A stretch of DNA of 64,000 nt from Alkalicoccobacillus plakortidis (GTDB lineage: Bacteria > Bacillota > Bacilli > Bacillales > Bacillaceae_D): the NCBI RefSeq assembly GCF_023703085.1, contig NZ_JAMQJY010000001.1:2170001-2234000 (forward strand). Direction: 5' to 3'. Shown piece after piece: positions 37,789 to 47,226 of the stretch. The notes beneath the pieces are model-generated. The model was given only the letters and a program-made list of their open reading frames with translations, made no database searches and was not told the DNA's origin. The position numbers were made by a program, and so were the translations under genes. Numbering within the stretch: position 1 is the stretch's first letter; every line of letters begins with the position of its first letter.

Positions 37789-38815
37789 ATGAACAAACGT
37801 GTAAAGTGGATTGATGTGGCAAAAGGGCTCGGTATTATTCTTGTTGTCATGAGCCACGCACCAATCAACGATACTCTAAAGAGATTTTTTGTTCGCTTTT
37901 CATATGCCATTATTCTTTTACCTATCTGGGATTGTTTATAAGACTTCCAATCTATCCATTGGTTCGTTTTTACTAAAAAAAGCTCGAGGATTGTTATTAC
38001 CTTATTTCATTTTCTCATTCCTTACGTATATACTTTGGTTCTATGTCACTCGACACTTTCCTTTTACTTCTGGAGACGACGTTGATCCGATTGTGCCTTT
38101 CTCAGGCATTTTTATCTCAACACCTGTTGATTACCAGCTCACTTATAATCCAGCTATTTGGTTTTTGACCTGTTTGTTTGTTGTTGAGCTACTATTCTAT
38201 TTGTATGACCGCATAAGCCATGGTAAATGGTTACCGTTGTTCTTAATTGGATGTGGTGTAGTTGGTTATGCAAGCTCTATTTTTATAGAAGCAAATATTT
38301 TACCTTGGAGTGTACTTGTTTCTTTAACCGCCATTGTTTTTTATGGATTAGGTTATTTCACAAAAAAGATCTGGGTAGAACAGCCCTGGTGGCGTGTCAT
38401 ACCGACAGTTGCCATTCTATTTTTCTTAACCTATCTAGCTCAAGGGCTAAATAGCGAGAGAATAGATATGCGTGGGAACGTCTATGGAGATGTCTGGTTC
38501 TTCTATCTTGGAGCTATAGCGGGTATGGCAGCTATTATTCTGTTGGCTTTTAAACTTGAACGATTACATTTTCTTGCTTATCTTGGCCAATATTCCATTG
38601 TCATTTTATTGTTACACTACCCAACGCTTAATTTGGTCAAAGCCTCTATCTATTATGGATTAGATATGGAGATGTCTGATACATCGACACTACCTTGGAC
38701 ACTGTTTTATTCTGGGGTCACACTCCTGCTCATGATTCCTTGTATCATTATTCTTAAGCGAGTGCCATTTCTACTTGGAAAACCACGAGCAAAGAAACCA
38801 ACCATTAATGAGTGA
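37789..38815 (+). pseudogene. Acyltransferase family 3 membrane protein, frameshifted
   Basis: Integral membrane acyltransferase of the type that O-acylates surface sugars or polymers. It starts MNKRVKWIDVAKGLGIILVVMSHAP (with the catalytic-type His) after AGAAGGAGC. The frame stops early at 37937-37939, while the next frame begins FAFHMPLFFYLSGIVYKTSN and runs through about ten membrane segments to 38815. Removing one T from the T6 run 37885-37890 gives LKRFLFAFHMPLFFYL and a 341-residue protein. This is a homopolymer insertion. The gene faces ltaS across a shared terminator, which suggests but does not prove a cell-envelope role. Confidence 0.83.
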
Positions 38816-38830
38816 TATTAAGAAATAAGA

Positions 38831-38869
38831 AAAACACGTCAAAAATCTATTAGATTTTTGACGTGTTTT
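38831..38869. terminator. Bidirectional terminator between acyltransferase and ltaS
   Basis: Perfect 18-bp arms (AAAACACGTCAAAAATCT and complement) with a three-base loop and A/T-rich flanks, between two convergent genes. Confidence 0.87.
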
Positions 38870-38880
38870 CTTATGAAGTA

Positions 38881-40803
38881 TTATTTCAATGAGCCTTCTT
38901 CACCATAAAAATAATCTTTAGGATTAACCGGCTCAAACCCATTAACATCATGGAATCGCAATAAGTCCTGATACAACACTTCATCAGATAACTGAAGTTG
39001 TTCATCTACCTTTTCTTTTAAGCGATCTGTTTCTTTATTTGCTTCAAGCTCTTCACCTGAAACAGTATCGTATATGGATCCCTGTACATTTGTGTATTCA
39101 GGAGTAATATAACTGCCATCACGAAAAGCAACTGTTTCATCGTGCTCATCTGAAAATAGATCTGTACCAAACATCAAGTATTTTTGTGCATCGATACCCT
39201 GTAGATGAAGTAACGTTGGCATCACATCAATTTCGCCACCGTACGTATGATCCACTCCACCTTCTTCACCAGGCACTCGAATCATTAATGGCACTCGTTG
39301 ATTTTGAGCGTTTTGATAAGGTGTAATCTCTGTATCAAGAACTTCTGCCATCGCACGATTATGGTTCTCGGAAATTCCCTGGTGATCACCATAAATCATG
39401 ATAATTGAATCATCATATAATCCAGATTCCTTTAACTCAGTAAAAAATTCTTCGACAGCCTCATCAAGATAACGAGCTGTTTGGAAATAACCATCTACCG
39501 TCTTATCTCCCGTTGTGCCACGTTCAAGTGACGCATCTTCCTCATTCAAAATAAACGGATAGTGATTGGTTAGAGTGATTAAGTGAGAGTAAAATGGTTC
39601 ATCAAGTGACTCGAGCATTGAAATTGACTCTTCAAAGAATGGCTTATCCTTGAGTCCTAAGTTTACAAGTGATTCATCATCCATGTTATAAGAACTCGCA
39701 TCAAAGAAGTGATCAATACCAAACTGTTTATAGATTTGATCCCGATTCCAGAATGACTTGTAATCACCATGAAGCACTGCACTTGTGTAGCCTTCTTCTT
39801 GATTTAAGATGGCCGGAAGTGATTGATACGTATTCTGTCCTTTTGTAACAAAAGCTGATCCTGTTGGTAAGCCAAAGATACTATTATCAAGTGTTAGCTC
39901 TGCATCAGCCGTCTTCCCTTGTCCTGTTTGGTGAAAGAAATTATCGAAATAGGTCATATCTTCTCCACCATGTGCCAAACTATTTAAAAATGGAGTAACT
40001 TCCTCCCCATTTAACTCATAATCCAATAAAAACGATTGAAAGCTTTCTAAATGAATTTTAATGATATTTTTCCCTTTACCGGCTCCAAACAATTCTTCAT
40101 TTGGATCGGCATAATGAGAGCTTGTATAATGCTTTGCATTTGTTAAATCATCACTACTTGCATAAGCTCGTTGTGATTCCATTTGCGCCGTTTGAATCCC
40201 ATCATAAACAGTGTAATTATATAAACCAAGATACTTCACAATATAATTCCGATCAAACGTACGTGTTAAAAGCTGTGGTCGGTCGATCTCTGCTAATGTT
40301 AGATTGACAAAAAAGACTACAAGTCCAGCAATGATTGCTGTTGATGCAAGACTTTTTCTAAAACGAATTTCTTGAACAGCTTTATTACGAATTAACAAGG
40401 TAAGCAAAATAGCCAAATCTACAAAATACAGAAAATCATATCCATTCATTGTCGAAAAGATACCATCTGTCATGTTACTGACGTTATCCGTCTGCAATAG
40501 ATTTGGAAGCGTCAAGAAATCATCGAAAAACCGATAAAACATAATATTTGAGTACAAGACAACCGTCATAAGCGTACTAAAAATCAAAATCCACCAGCAA
40601 GCACGTTTTCCTTTGGCAAATAAGGCGATACCAAACAAAATAATAGCTGCACTAAGCGGATTAATAAATAATAGAAGTTCCTGCATTGCCCCCTTTACTC
40701 CAAGATTAAATTCAACCTTATAAGAAAGGTAGGTCTTAACCCAAAGAAGAACAACAGCAAGCAGGAAAAAGCCACCTTTACTGCTTATATATTTTTTCAT
40801 CAT
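38881..40803 (-). CDS. ltaS: Lipoteichoic acid synthase family protein
   Basis: Membrane-anchored phosphoglycerol transferase that builds glycerol-phosphate chains of lipoteichoic acid from phosphatidylglycerol. Five N-terminal membrane segments (about 1-195) precede an extracellular sulfatase-type domain. That domain has IIKIHLESFQSFLLDYELNG (metal Glu), the catalytic threonine in FFHQTGQGKTADAELTLDNS, LHGDYKSFWNRDQIYKQFG, IMIYGDHQGI and MIRVPGEEGG. At 640 residues it matches LtaS/YfnI/YqgS paralogues; which paralogue it is cannot be settled here. It is monocistronic. Confidence 0.9.
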   Translation of the reverse strand: MMKKYISSKGGFFLLAVVLLWVKTYLSYKVEFNLGVKGAMQELLLFINPLSAAIILFGIALFAKGKRACWWILIFSTLMTVVLYSNIMFYRFFDDFLTLPNLLQTDNVSNMTDGIFSTMNGYDFLYFVDLAILLTLLIRNKAVQEIRFRKSLASTAIIAGLVVFFVNLTLAEIDRPQLLTRTFDRNYIVKYLGLYNYTVYDGIQTAQMESQRAYASSDDLTNAKHYTSSHYADPNEELFGAGKGKNIIKIHLESFQSFLLDYELNGEEVTPFLNSLAHGGEDMTYFDNFFHQTGQGKTADAELTLDNSIFGLPTGSAFVTKGQNTYQSLPAILNQEEGYTSAVLHGDYKSFWNRDQIYKQFGIDHFFDASSYNMDDESLVNLGLKDKPFFEESISMLESLDEPFYSHLITLTNHYPFILNEEDASLERGTTGDKTVDGYFQTARYLDEAVEEFFTELKESGLYDDSIIMIYGDHQGISENHNRAMAEVLDTEITPYQNAQNQRVPLMIRVPGEEGGVDHTYGGEIDVMPTLLHLQGIDAQKYLMFGTDLFSDEHDETVAFRDGSYITPEYTNVQGSIYDTVSGEELEANKETDRLKEKVDEQLQLSDEVLYQDLLRFHDVNGFEPVNPKDYFYGEEGSLK

Positions 40804-41000
40804 ACAATCTCTTCTTTCTAATCTTATTCATGAGTTCATAATGTCCCTTATTGTAGGACGAAGCTTACAAAGTTACAAGCATCAAAATAAGGAGAAATTA
40901 CGCTTTTAGAAGTCTCCACAGTGAATATGTCTGTTATTTTAATCATTCTCTCGGGCCACGCCCTTGTTTCCTCGCAAATGCTACAATGCATATGAATAAA

Positions 41001-41624
41001 TCATGTTGGTCTTTTAATGGAAAAGGTTTTTTCAATCGCTGCATATTCGTTGCCCGCAAGTCGCGCCACAGGCTTTAATGAGCCAATCAATATATATTCA
41101 GTAGACGTATCATATACTTCCTCTGAGATATGATAACACACTACTTTGGCAAGTATAAGATCGTTCGTTATGACCCCTTTGTCATTCATAATTGGAATAT
41201 GCTCGTGAAGTATACACTCGTAGCGGATCTTAGCTTCTAGTATGCCCGGAACTGCAACAATTTCACTTGGTTTTACATGGAATTTCGTCAATTTTAATTC
41301 ACTTTGATCTGCTTGAAGTGATGCTGCCGTTTCATTAATATCTGCGAGCGTAGCTTCATCTGTTGAATGAATGACTAACTCACGATTGTGCAGGATATTA
41401 CGAGCGGTATCTTTCATTTCACCGTTTTTTCTTGATACTGATATAGAAAGTAGTGGTGGGTCTGCTGATACCACGTTAAAAAAACTAAAAGGAGCCGCAT
41501 TTACGACTCCAGCATCAACTGATGATAAGGTTGTGACAAAAGCAATGGGTCTGGGTACAATTGAACCAGAAAGCAGCTTATAATGCTGTCCCGCTGACAT
41601 TTCCGTTGCTGACAATGTATGCAT
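41001..41624 (-). CDS. Flavin reductase-like (FMN-binding split barrel) protein
   Basis: Predicted FMN-binding oxidoreductase of the flavin reductase/DIM6-NTAB family (207 residues). LLSGSIVPRPIAFVTTLSSVDAGVVNAAPFSFFNVVSADPPLLSISV is the characteristic FMN-site region, and VPGILEAKIRYECILHEHI lies in the second half. ATG 41624 follows AAAGGGGCAAGG; an upstream extension to 41675 lacks a convincing site. It lies about 50 bp downstream of the small membrane protein gene. A sigma-B-like element precedes it. The physiological substrate is unknown. Confidence 0.87.
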   Translation of the reverse strand: MHTLSATEMSAGQHYKLLSGSIVPRPIAFVTTLSSVDAGVVNAAPFSFFNVVSADPPLLSISVSRKNGEMKDTARNILHNRELVIHSTDEATLADINETAASLQADQSELKLTKFHVKPSEIVAVPGILEAKIRYECILHEHIPIMNDKGVITNDLILAKVVCYHISEEVYDTSTEYILIGSLKPVARLAGNEYAAIEKTFSIKRPT

Positions 41625-41655
41625 ATTCCTTGCCCCTTTCATATATACCTTTTTG

Positions 41656-41681
41656 TTACCCCATTTACGAATCAATTAATC
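41656..41681 (-). promoter_or_regulatory. Possible sigma-B-type promoter
   Basis: On the minus strand GATTAA, 14 bases, GGGTAA: one mismatch in each box against GTTTAA-N12-15-GGGTAT, and about 32 bp upstream of the flavin reductase start. It overlaps the upstream stop codon. Suggestive only. Confidence 0.35.
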
Positions 41682-42294
41682 CTCACTAGTTACTGAAAGG
41701 CTTCCGATATATTTATACACTTTGTCTATCTCTTCTTCTGTTCCAAATGCATAAGTTACATTCCAAATTTTATCAACATTTGTTCCATTTAGCTCTGTAT
41801 CTATATCATGAAAAATTCGATGCAAATACCGAACAGACATCTCATCTTCATGTTCTTCTGCAACATCCATCAAGGCCTGTGCATTTTTCATATCATTAAC
41901 TGCTTCTGATGGAGCAAGACCGTTGTTTAGTAACCATTCAATGTCATTTTTCAATTGGCGCCATTCTACTTTTTCAGCAAGACCTGAATGGTCTAGTCTC
42001 TCTACGGCACCCCATCCAAGCAAGACTATTCAAATAATCATGTTGCTCCTTAAAGATCTCTTTAACCGCTTCCTCTTCATCACTCTGGAAGACAATTCGT
42101 TCTGTAGAAGGTTCATACTCAATGATCCCCTCAGATTCTTCTGTTTCCGTTCCCAGCTCCCTAGTTGAAACAACTTGCTCTTCATCTTCTGATTCTTTAT
42201 TAAAAAAACTGCTCTGAGTAAGACCAAAATAAATGATTCCAGCACCCGCTAACAGAATTAATAGGGTAATACCAACAGTAATCTTTTTAATCAA
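41676..42294 (-). pseudogene. Membrane-anchored protein of unknown function (DUF6241-like), frameshifted
   Basis: One N-terminal membrane segment (ITVGITLLILLAGAGIIYFGL) is followed by an acidic linker (ESEDEEQVV...TETEESEG) and a helical domain. The frame breaks at 42016-42021. Changing CCAAGC to CCAGC gives LNSLAGWGAVERLDHSGLAEKVEWRQL and about 205 residues in one chain. The soluble domain (AVERLDHSGL...NDMKNAQALMDVAEEHEDEMSVRYLHRIFHDIDTELNG) resembles the DUF6241 group as I recall it. No catalytic motif is evident, and the likely topology places the domain outside the membrane. Possible co-transcription with the flavin reductase downstream. Confidence 0.7.
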
Positions 42295-42446
42295 AAGAAT
42301 TCATCCCCCAAGCAAATGTAGAAAGTATTGTATCAAAGGTACCACAAAAATCCAATTCCCCCTACTAAATGTTTTGTATCTTTAGAAATTTTTAATAAAA
42401 AAAACGAACAAGAAGCATATCTTCTCATTCGCTAGCAAGCACGTAT

Positions 42447-43232
42447 CTATATCGCTCGAATCATTCCGCCGTCTACTAAAATGGAGCTTCCGGTCATATA
42501 ACTTGATGCATCTGAGGCTAAGAATGTAACAACATTGGCGAATTCCTCAGGCTTGCCATACCGTTCTAGTGGAATATTTTTTCGAGCTTGCTCGGCGACC
42601 TCTGCTTTTGAAAGCCCAAGCTTGTCTGCTCTTAACTGATCGAGATGATCGACTCGATCTGTTGCGATGCGTCCAGGTGACACCGTATGAACAAGTATTC
42701 CAAATGGAGCAAGCTCCTCTGCTAAACTTTTTGCAAGTCCTTGAATGCCCATTCTAAACGTATTAGATAAGATTAAACCAGGAATAGGCTGCTTAACAGA
42801 AGACGACGCAATGTTTAGAATGCGGCCACCATTTTCTTTCAGATCAGGAAGCACTTCACGAATAAGACGAATATAACTCAACAAATTTAATTGAAAGGCC
42901 TCTTCCCATTCGTCATCAGAGAATTTCTCAAAGCCGCCCCCGGGAGGTCCTCCTGCGTTATTAACCAAGATATCAATGGAGCCAAAAGCTGATTTAGTCG
43001 TCTCCACCAAATGTTGAATATCCTCTTTTTTTGTAATATCAGCTACACAGTATTCAACCTTTCCTTCTGCAAGCGACTGTAATTCTTCCTTCACACGGGA
43101 TAATTTCTCTTCATCCCGGCTCGTTATCATGACATGTACGCCTTCTTTAACAAACTGAGTAGCTACAGCTTTTCCCAAACCTTGACTTGATGCAACGACT
43201 AATGCCGTTTTTCCTTTAAGATTAAGATCCAT
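42447..43232 (-). CDS. SDR family oxidoreductase lacking the YxxxK motif
   Basis: Short-chain dehydrogenase fold (261 residues): cofactor site [39 protein letters not shown], and C-terminal [13 protein letters not shown]. The usual catalytic Tyr and Lys (YxxxK) are replaced, since the aligned region reads [17 protein letters not shown] (Ser and Arg). A known SDR subgroup shares this SNTxR variant, so it is probably a natural family feature rather than damage. The start MDLNLKGK is chosen by the GGAGGAGG box. It may act on 3-oxoacyl or sugar-like substrates, or be a non-classical reductase. Confidence 0.85.
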   Translation of the reverse strand: MDLNLKGKTALVVASSQGLGKAVATQFVKEGVHVMITSRDEEKLSRVKEELQSLAEGKVEYCVADITKKEDIQHLVETTKSAFGSIDILVNNAGGPPGGGFEKFSDDEWEEAFQLNLLSYIRLIREVLPDLKENGGRILNIASSSVKQPIPGLILSNTFRMGIQGLAKSLAEELAPFGILVHTVSPGRIATDRVDHLDQLRADKLGLSKAEVAEQARKNIPLERYGKPEEFANVVTFLASDASSYMTGSSILVDGGMIRAI

Positions 43233-43320
43233 TTCATTTTCCTCCTCCACGTTTCTCTTCCTTATTATTCTGACCAAGTTAAATATGAAAGGCAAGAGAT
43301 AACATTCATACACCAGTTCA

Positions 43321-43346
43321 GTTTAGATAGCTATTCAACGGGGTAT
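43321..43346 (+). promoter_or_regulatory. Sigma-B-type promoter of the PAS-chemoreceptor gene
   Basis: GTTTAG, 14 bases, GGGTAT: eleven of twelve bases match the sigma-B consensus, 43 bp upstream of the TTG start. Confidence 0.68.
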
Positions 43347-43388
43347 AAAGTACCATTATATGATTACTACTTTTGGGGGAAAATAAAT

Positions 43389-44294
43389 TTGAATCATTCT
43401 ATAAATGAGGTAGATGATGAATTGGTCGTTAAAGCACTTGAAAAGAATTTAGCCATTATCCGCTTTGATTTAAATCGGCGCGTTGCATATGTAAACCCGG
43501 TATTCGCCAGGACTATGGGCTATACAGTTGAACAAATGAGTGGCATGCATCATCAAGAGTTTTGCTTTCCTGAATTTAGAAACAGCATACAGTATGAACA
43601 TTTCTGGAGAAGTCTACTCTCAGGTGAAAGCTTTCAAGATAAGGTTCTACGAATGCATGCAAATGGTCAAAAAATTTGGCTAGAAGCGACATACATGTCA
43701 ATTCACAATAGTAACGGCGATGTGATAGGTATTTCAAAAGTGGCAACTAATGTAACGGAACGTCAAGAGAGCATTTCTACTGTTGCCGCTAATCTTCAAC
43801 TTATGTCATCGCAATTAAATGAACGAGCTGAAACAGGAATTGAACGAAGTAAGGATCTTTTAACGAATATTAATGTCATTGCCAGCCTCTCTACAAAGAA
43901 TGTAGATACACTGAGCGAGCTACAAAATAAGGCAGAGTCTATCCAAGGAATTGTCAAAACAATTCAAGGCTTTGCCTCTCAAACCAATTTGCTTGCTTTA
44001 AACGCCGCGATAGAAGCAGCGCGCGCAGGTGAACACGGCAGAGGTTTTGATGTGGTAGCAAAAGAAGTAAGAAAGCTCTCTAAACAAATAGAAAACTCTG
44101 TAATAGAAATTCGTGACAGCATAAAAGCGATTACCAACGAAGTGCACACCATCTCAGCAGGCACAATTCAAGCAAAAGAACACACACTTGAAAACCAAAA
44201 TCAAGTCCATATTACGTTAAAGGATTTTGAAAGCATGTCCTCAGATGCAGCAACTCTCGATAAAGAAGCAAAGGAATTTAAGCAGATTATCTAA
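43389..44294 (+). CDS. Soluble PAS-domain methyl-accepting chemotaxis-like protein
   Basis: Cytoplasmic chemoreceptor-like protein of 301 residues with no membrane segment. An N-terminal PAS domain (about 15-125; [34 protein letters not shown]) precedes a short signalling coiled coil with the conserved tip [26 protein letters not shown]. The TTG start follows GGGGGAAAA. PAS-MCP proteins of this type often bind haem or flavin and sense oxygen, redox state or light, but no cofactor residue can be assigned here. The sigma-B-type promoter would link it to general stress rather than classic chemotaxis. Confidence 0.87.
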   Translation: MNHSINEVDDELVVKALEKNLAIIRFDLNRRVAYVNPVFARTMGYTVEQMSGMHHQEFCFPEFRNSIQYEHFWRSLLSGESFQDKVLRMHANGQKIWLEATYMSIHNSNGDVIGISKVATNVTERQESISTVAANLQLMSSQLNERAETGIERSKDLLTNINVIASLSTKNVDTLSELQNKAESIQGIVKTIQGFASQTNLLALNAAIEAARAGEHGRGFDVVAKEVRKLSKQIENSVIEIRDSIKAITNEVHTISAGTIQAKEHTLENQNQVHITLKDFESMSSDAATLDKEAKEFKQII

Positions 44295-44400
44295 ATTCAC
44301 CCCGACGTATTATCTTATCGATTTAATCGGAAATAAAGATTTTACTTTGTTCTGATAATTTGGTACGATTCATCTTATTATATAGATGAGGTGTTTAGAT

Positions 44401-45522
44401 ATGGGAGAAATAGAGTTAAACAATCGCATTCGCACAACGGCTCCTTTTCGCGCAGATCATGTAGGTAGCTTATTACGTACTGATGCGATAAAGACTGCAC
44501 GATTAAAAAAGGCTGCAGGCGAAATCACAGCCGAACATCTTCGTGAAATTGAGAACGATGAGATCATTCGAATTGTAGAAAAACAAAAAGAAACAGGTAT
44601 ACAAGTTATCACGGATGGAGAATTCCGCCGTGCTTGGTGGCATTTTGATTTCTTAGAAGGACTCGACGGAGTGGAACCATTTTCTGCAGAATCCGGCATT
44701 CAATTTAAAGGTGTTACGACAAAAGCAAGAGGTATTAAAGTAACCGGCAAGCTTGATTTTACAGATCATCCCATGCTTCGTGACTATGCTTTTTTAGATA
44801 GTATTAAAGGCTCACATACAGCCAAAATGACCATTCCAAGTCCAAATATGCTTCACTTTAGAGGACAAATCGACAAAGACGTCTATCCAGATGACGATGA
44901 ATTCTTCCACGACCTAGCTCAAGCCTATAAAAAAGCAATCAAAGCGTTTTACGACGCTGGTTGCCGCTACCTTCAGCTAGACGACACAGCATGGGCTGTA
45001 TTCTTCTCAGAAGCTGGTGAAGAACAAATTCGAGCAAAAGGTACAACACCTGAGAAGTTGCGTGAACGTTTTGCAAGAAGTATTAATGAAGCCATTGCGG
45101 ACAAGCCAGAAGATTTAGTTGTTACAATGCATATTTGCCGTGGGAACTTCCAATCCTCTTGGACTGCAGAGGGTGGCTATGACGGTGCGTCCGAAACGAT
45201 TTTTGATGGTTTAAACCTTGATGGACTTTTCCTAGAATACGACGACTCACGCTCTGGTTCATTTGAAGCTCTTCGTTATGTCAAACGTCCAAATATTCAG
45301 CTTGTCCTTGGATTAATTACCTCTAAATTTGGTGAGCTTGAAGATCCTGATACAATCAAGCGTCGAATTGACGAAGCAGCAAAGTTTGTCAGCCTAGATC
45401 AACTTTGCTTAAGCCCTCAATGTGGATTCGCATCTACAGAAGAAGGCAACCTTCTCACTGAAGACCAGCAGTGGGAAAAACTAAAACACGTTGTTCGCAT
45501 TGCAGAAGATGTGTGGAAGTAA
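44401..45522 (+). CDS. Cobalamin-independent methionine synthase-like protein (YxjG/YxjH family)
   Basis: MetE C-terminal-domain protein of 373 residues, related to YxjG/YxjH. It probably transfers a methyl group to a thiol such as homocysteine. Zinc-ligand-type residues are seen in VVTMHICRGN (His-x-Cys) and LCLSPQCGFAS (Cys). The N-terminal FRADHVGSLLR and VITDGEFRRAWWHFDF are typical. ATG 44401 is preferred over 44386 because GATGAGGTG lies in front of it. No S-box riboswitch was seen upstream. A hairpin terminator follows. Confidence 0.9.
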   Translation: MGEIELNNRIRTTAPFRADHVGSLLRTDAIKTARLKKAAGEITAEHLREIENDEIIRIVEKQKETGIQVITDGEFRRAWWHFDFLEGLDGVEPFSAESGIQFKGVTTKARGIKVTGKLDFTDHPMLRDYAFLDSIKGSHTAKMTIPSPNMLHFRGQIDKDVYPDDDEFFHDLAQAYKKAIKAFYDAGCRYLQLDDTAWAVFFSEAGEEQIRAKGTTPEKLRERFARSINEAIADKPEDLVVTMHICRGNFQSSWTAEGGYDGASETIFDGLNLDGLFLEYDDSRSGSFEALRYVKRPNIQLVLGLITSKFGELEDPDTIKRRIDEAAKFVSLDQLCLSPQCGFASTEEGNLLTEDQQWEKLKHVVRIAEDVWK

Positions 45523-45535
45523 TCATTGCGGAAAC

Positions 45536-45571
45536 GGCTCGCTCTCCATTGATGGTTTGCGAGTCTTTTTT
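45536..45571 (+). terminator. Terminator after methionine-synthase-like gene
   Basis: GGCTCGC / GCGAGTC stem (one G-T pair) with a 16-base loop followed by six Ts, ending just before the ribosome site of the next gene. Confidence 0.6.
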
Positions 45572-45584
45572 AGGTGGAGGGAAC

Positions 45585-46061
45585 ATGATGAAACATGTAA
45601 TGAAAAGAACTGACTTAATGAGTAAAGAGGATATTTGGAATGCTGTTTTTTCTATACTAAGCGAGTATGACTTTCCTACAGATAACTCAGCTGTTAATGA
45701 TCTACTTATTATTTCTCAATATTATTCTGAATTAGAAAGTGGAGGTCATGAAAGCTTATTGAATTGGACCTCAGAGTACATTGAAGAAGTGGGGATTTCT
45801 AGTTATTTGAACGACCTCATCCGATGTCTTGAAACCATCGGAGCGCACGATTACTCTAAGATCGAGAAAGAATACGGTGAAGAAATATGGAGGTTATTTA
45901 AAGCCTCAGAAGAAGACGAACATGTCACAGATGAATTTTATCAAGTTATTGAAGCTGTAGACCTCGCTTATCATAAGCTTAATGGCAAATTAGAAAATTT
46001 AGTAGAGACGTATTTTATGAATACATATACTGAATTGATTGAAGTAAATGAGGATGAATGA
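45585..46061 (+). CDS. Hypothetical acidic protein, possibly DUF4375/DMP19-like
   Basis: Acidic cytoplasmic protein of 158 residues. The start MMKHVMKRTDLMSKEDIWNAVFSILSEYDF follows GGTGGAGGG. Predicted mostly helical; no membrane segment, signal peptide or catalytic motif is evident. The pattern IWNAVFSILSEY...LIISQYYSELESGGHESLLNWTSEY...IGAHDYSKI resembles DUF4375 proteins, which occur as stand-alone proteins of unknown role in Bacillus and sometimes near toxin-immunity loci. Nothing toxin-like is adjacent here. Confidence 0.65.
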   Translation: MMKHVMKRTDLMSKEDIWNAVFSILSEYDFPTDNSAVNDLLIISQYYSELESGGHESLLNWTSEYIEEVGISSYLNDLIRCLETIGAHDYSKIEKEYGEEIWRLFKASEEDEHVTDEFYQVIEAVDLAYHKLNGKLENLVETYFMNTYTELIEVNEDE

Positions 46062-46116
46062 GACATTCTGAGACAGAGTTTTTTTGTGTTCATTAAAAAG
46101 AGTAGAGATATCACTT

Positions 46117-46156
46117 AGGACATACAAGGAAGCACACCATCCTCCTTGTATGTCCT
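46117..46156. repeat. Inverted repeat, possible terminator
   Basis: Perfect 14-bp arms AGGACATACAAGGA / TCCTTGTATGTCCT around a 12-base loop, between the convergent hypothetical gene and MazG-like gene. No adjacent T-run, so terminator function is uncertain. Confidence 0.55.
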
Positions 46157-46235
46157 ACACTGGTTTCGGCTGGTCAGTAAGCAGAGCTGTATTACTTACA
46201 GGTTAGCGAAATATTACTGTAGCTGTAAGATTCTT

Positions 46236-47121
46236 TTATCTCTCAACATAACGAATAATAAAAAAATCACGTTTATTCGATTCTTCTTTCATTACGCTAA
46301 ACGTCTTCTCATCTATATAGAGTTGTATTTGATGACTTTCTACTGTTTGCTTAGGCGTTTCTAGTACAAATCCATCTAATCCTTCGATAGCAGCACATTT
46401 TACAAAACGCTGAATGGAATCATTAAACCGATTCAGATTTTCTTGGATGGATTGATCATTATCCCATGGCTTCGCTCCCCATAACCGAAATCCTTGCTTA
46501 AATGGGGTATTTTCGAGATTCATAGCGTCGCAATAATGAGATACAGATTTCTCCGTCACTGGGTCTGATGTTAACGCAAACCGATTCTTATCCCTCTGTA
46601 AATTCTTCGCGAGAGTACTCCCTACATATTTGAAAAGGTTGGTTTCAAGTGCCGCAGCAAACTGAAATAAATGCTGATGAAAAAGCGCCAGCTGTTTACC
46701 AACAGAAATTTGTTCCTCACTTACCTTCATTGGTTTGTCCCCATCATAATGATTAATGATACGAGCTACACTGCCAAGCCGTCTGAGATAATTGAAGAAA
46801 ATGAAATGATGCAGATCCCACTTCACCCGACAAATCTAACTCATTAATCAAAGCAGGCAAACCAAGCTCCGCGTATTCCTTTGTTAGATCCGTTGCAAAC
46901 TGATTCGCTAAACATGTAGAAATAATAAACACATCCGCAAGCTCGCCACCTACCGTATCTGGGTCCTTCTCCTCCGTGAGCAGTAACTCTGCCAGTTCTC
47001 CAAGCTCTTCCGTTACCCTAGCAAGCCCAGAAAGTGTTCGCCAGTACCCACCCAAATGTCTAATTGATTGATCAATAAGCTTTTGATAATCTTCTATCGT
47101 ATGTAACGTCAGATCTGTCAT
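46236..47121 (-). pseudogene. MazG-like NTP pyrophosphohydrolase with extra C-terminal domain, frameshifted
   Basis: The N-terminal ~110 residues show the all-alpha NTP-PPase pattern RVTEELGELAELL...GGELADVFIISTCLANQF, with the metal-binding ExxE...ExxD residues. The frame breaks at 46774-46779. Changing CCAAGC to CCAGC gives LSQTAGSVARIINHYDGDKPMK and one protein of about 294 residues. The C-terminal half (GFRLWGAKPWDNDQSIQENLNRFNDSIQRFVKCAAIEGLDGFVLETPKQ) matches no family I recognise. The likely role is hydrolysis of non-canonical or alarmone nucleotides. It stands alone, upstream of a repeat array. Confidence 0.78.
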
Positions 47122-47226
47122 TATGTCCCCCTACTATGTATGAATGTATGATTAGTATACTAGAAGAAGGATGATAATTTGTAGTGGAAGCTTGGTAGGA
47201 GTTGGGGGATTGATTTGATTCGGTGG

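Noticed and set aside
45471..45584. Upstream extension of the DUF4375-like gene
   Set aside because: It overlaps the previous gene and its terminator; the ATG at 45585 has a strong GGTGGAGGG box.
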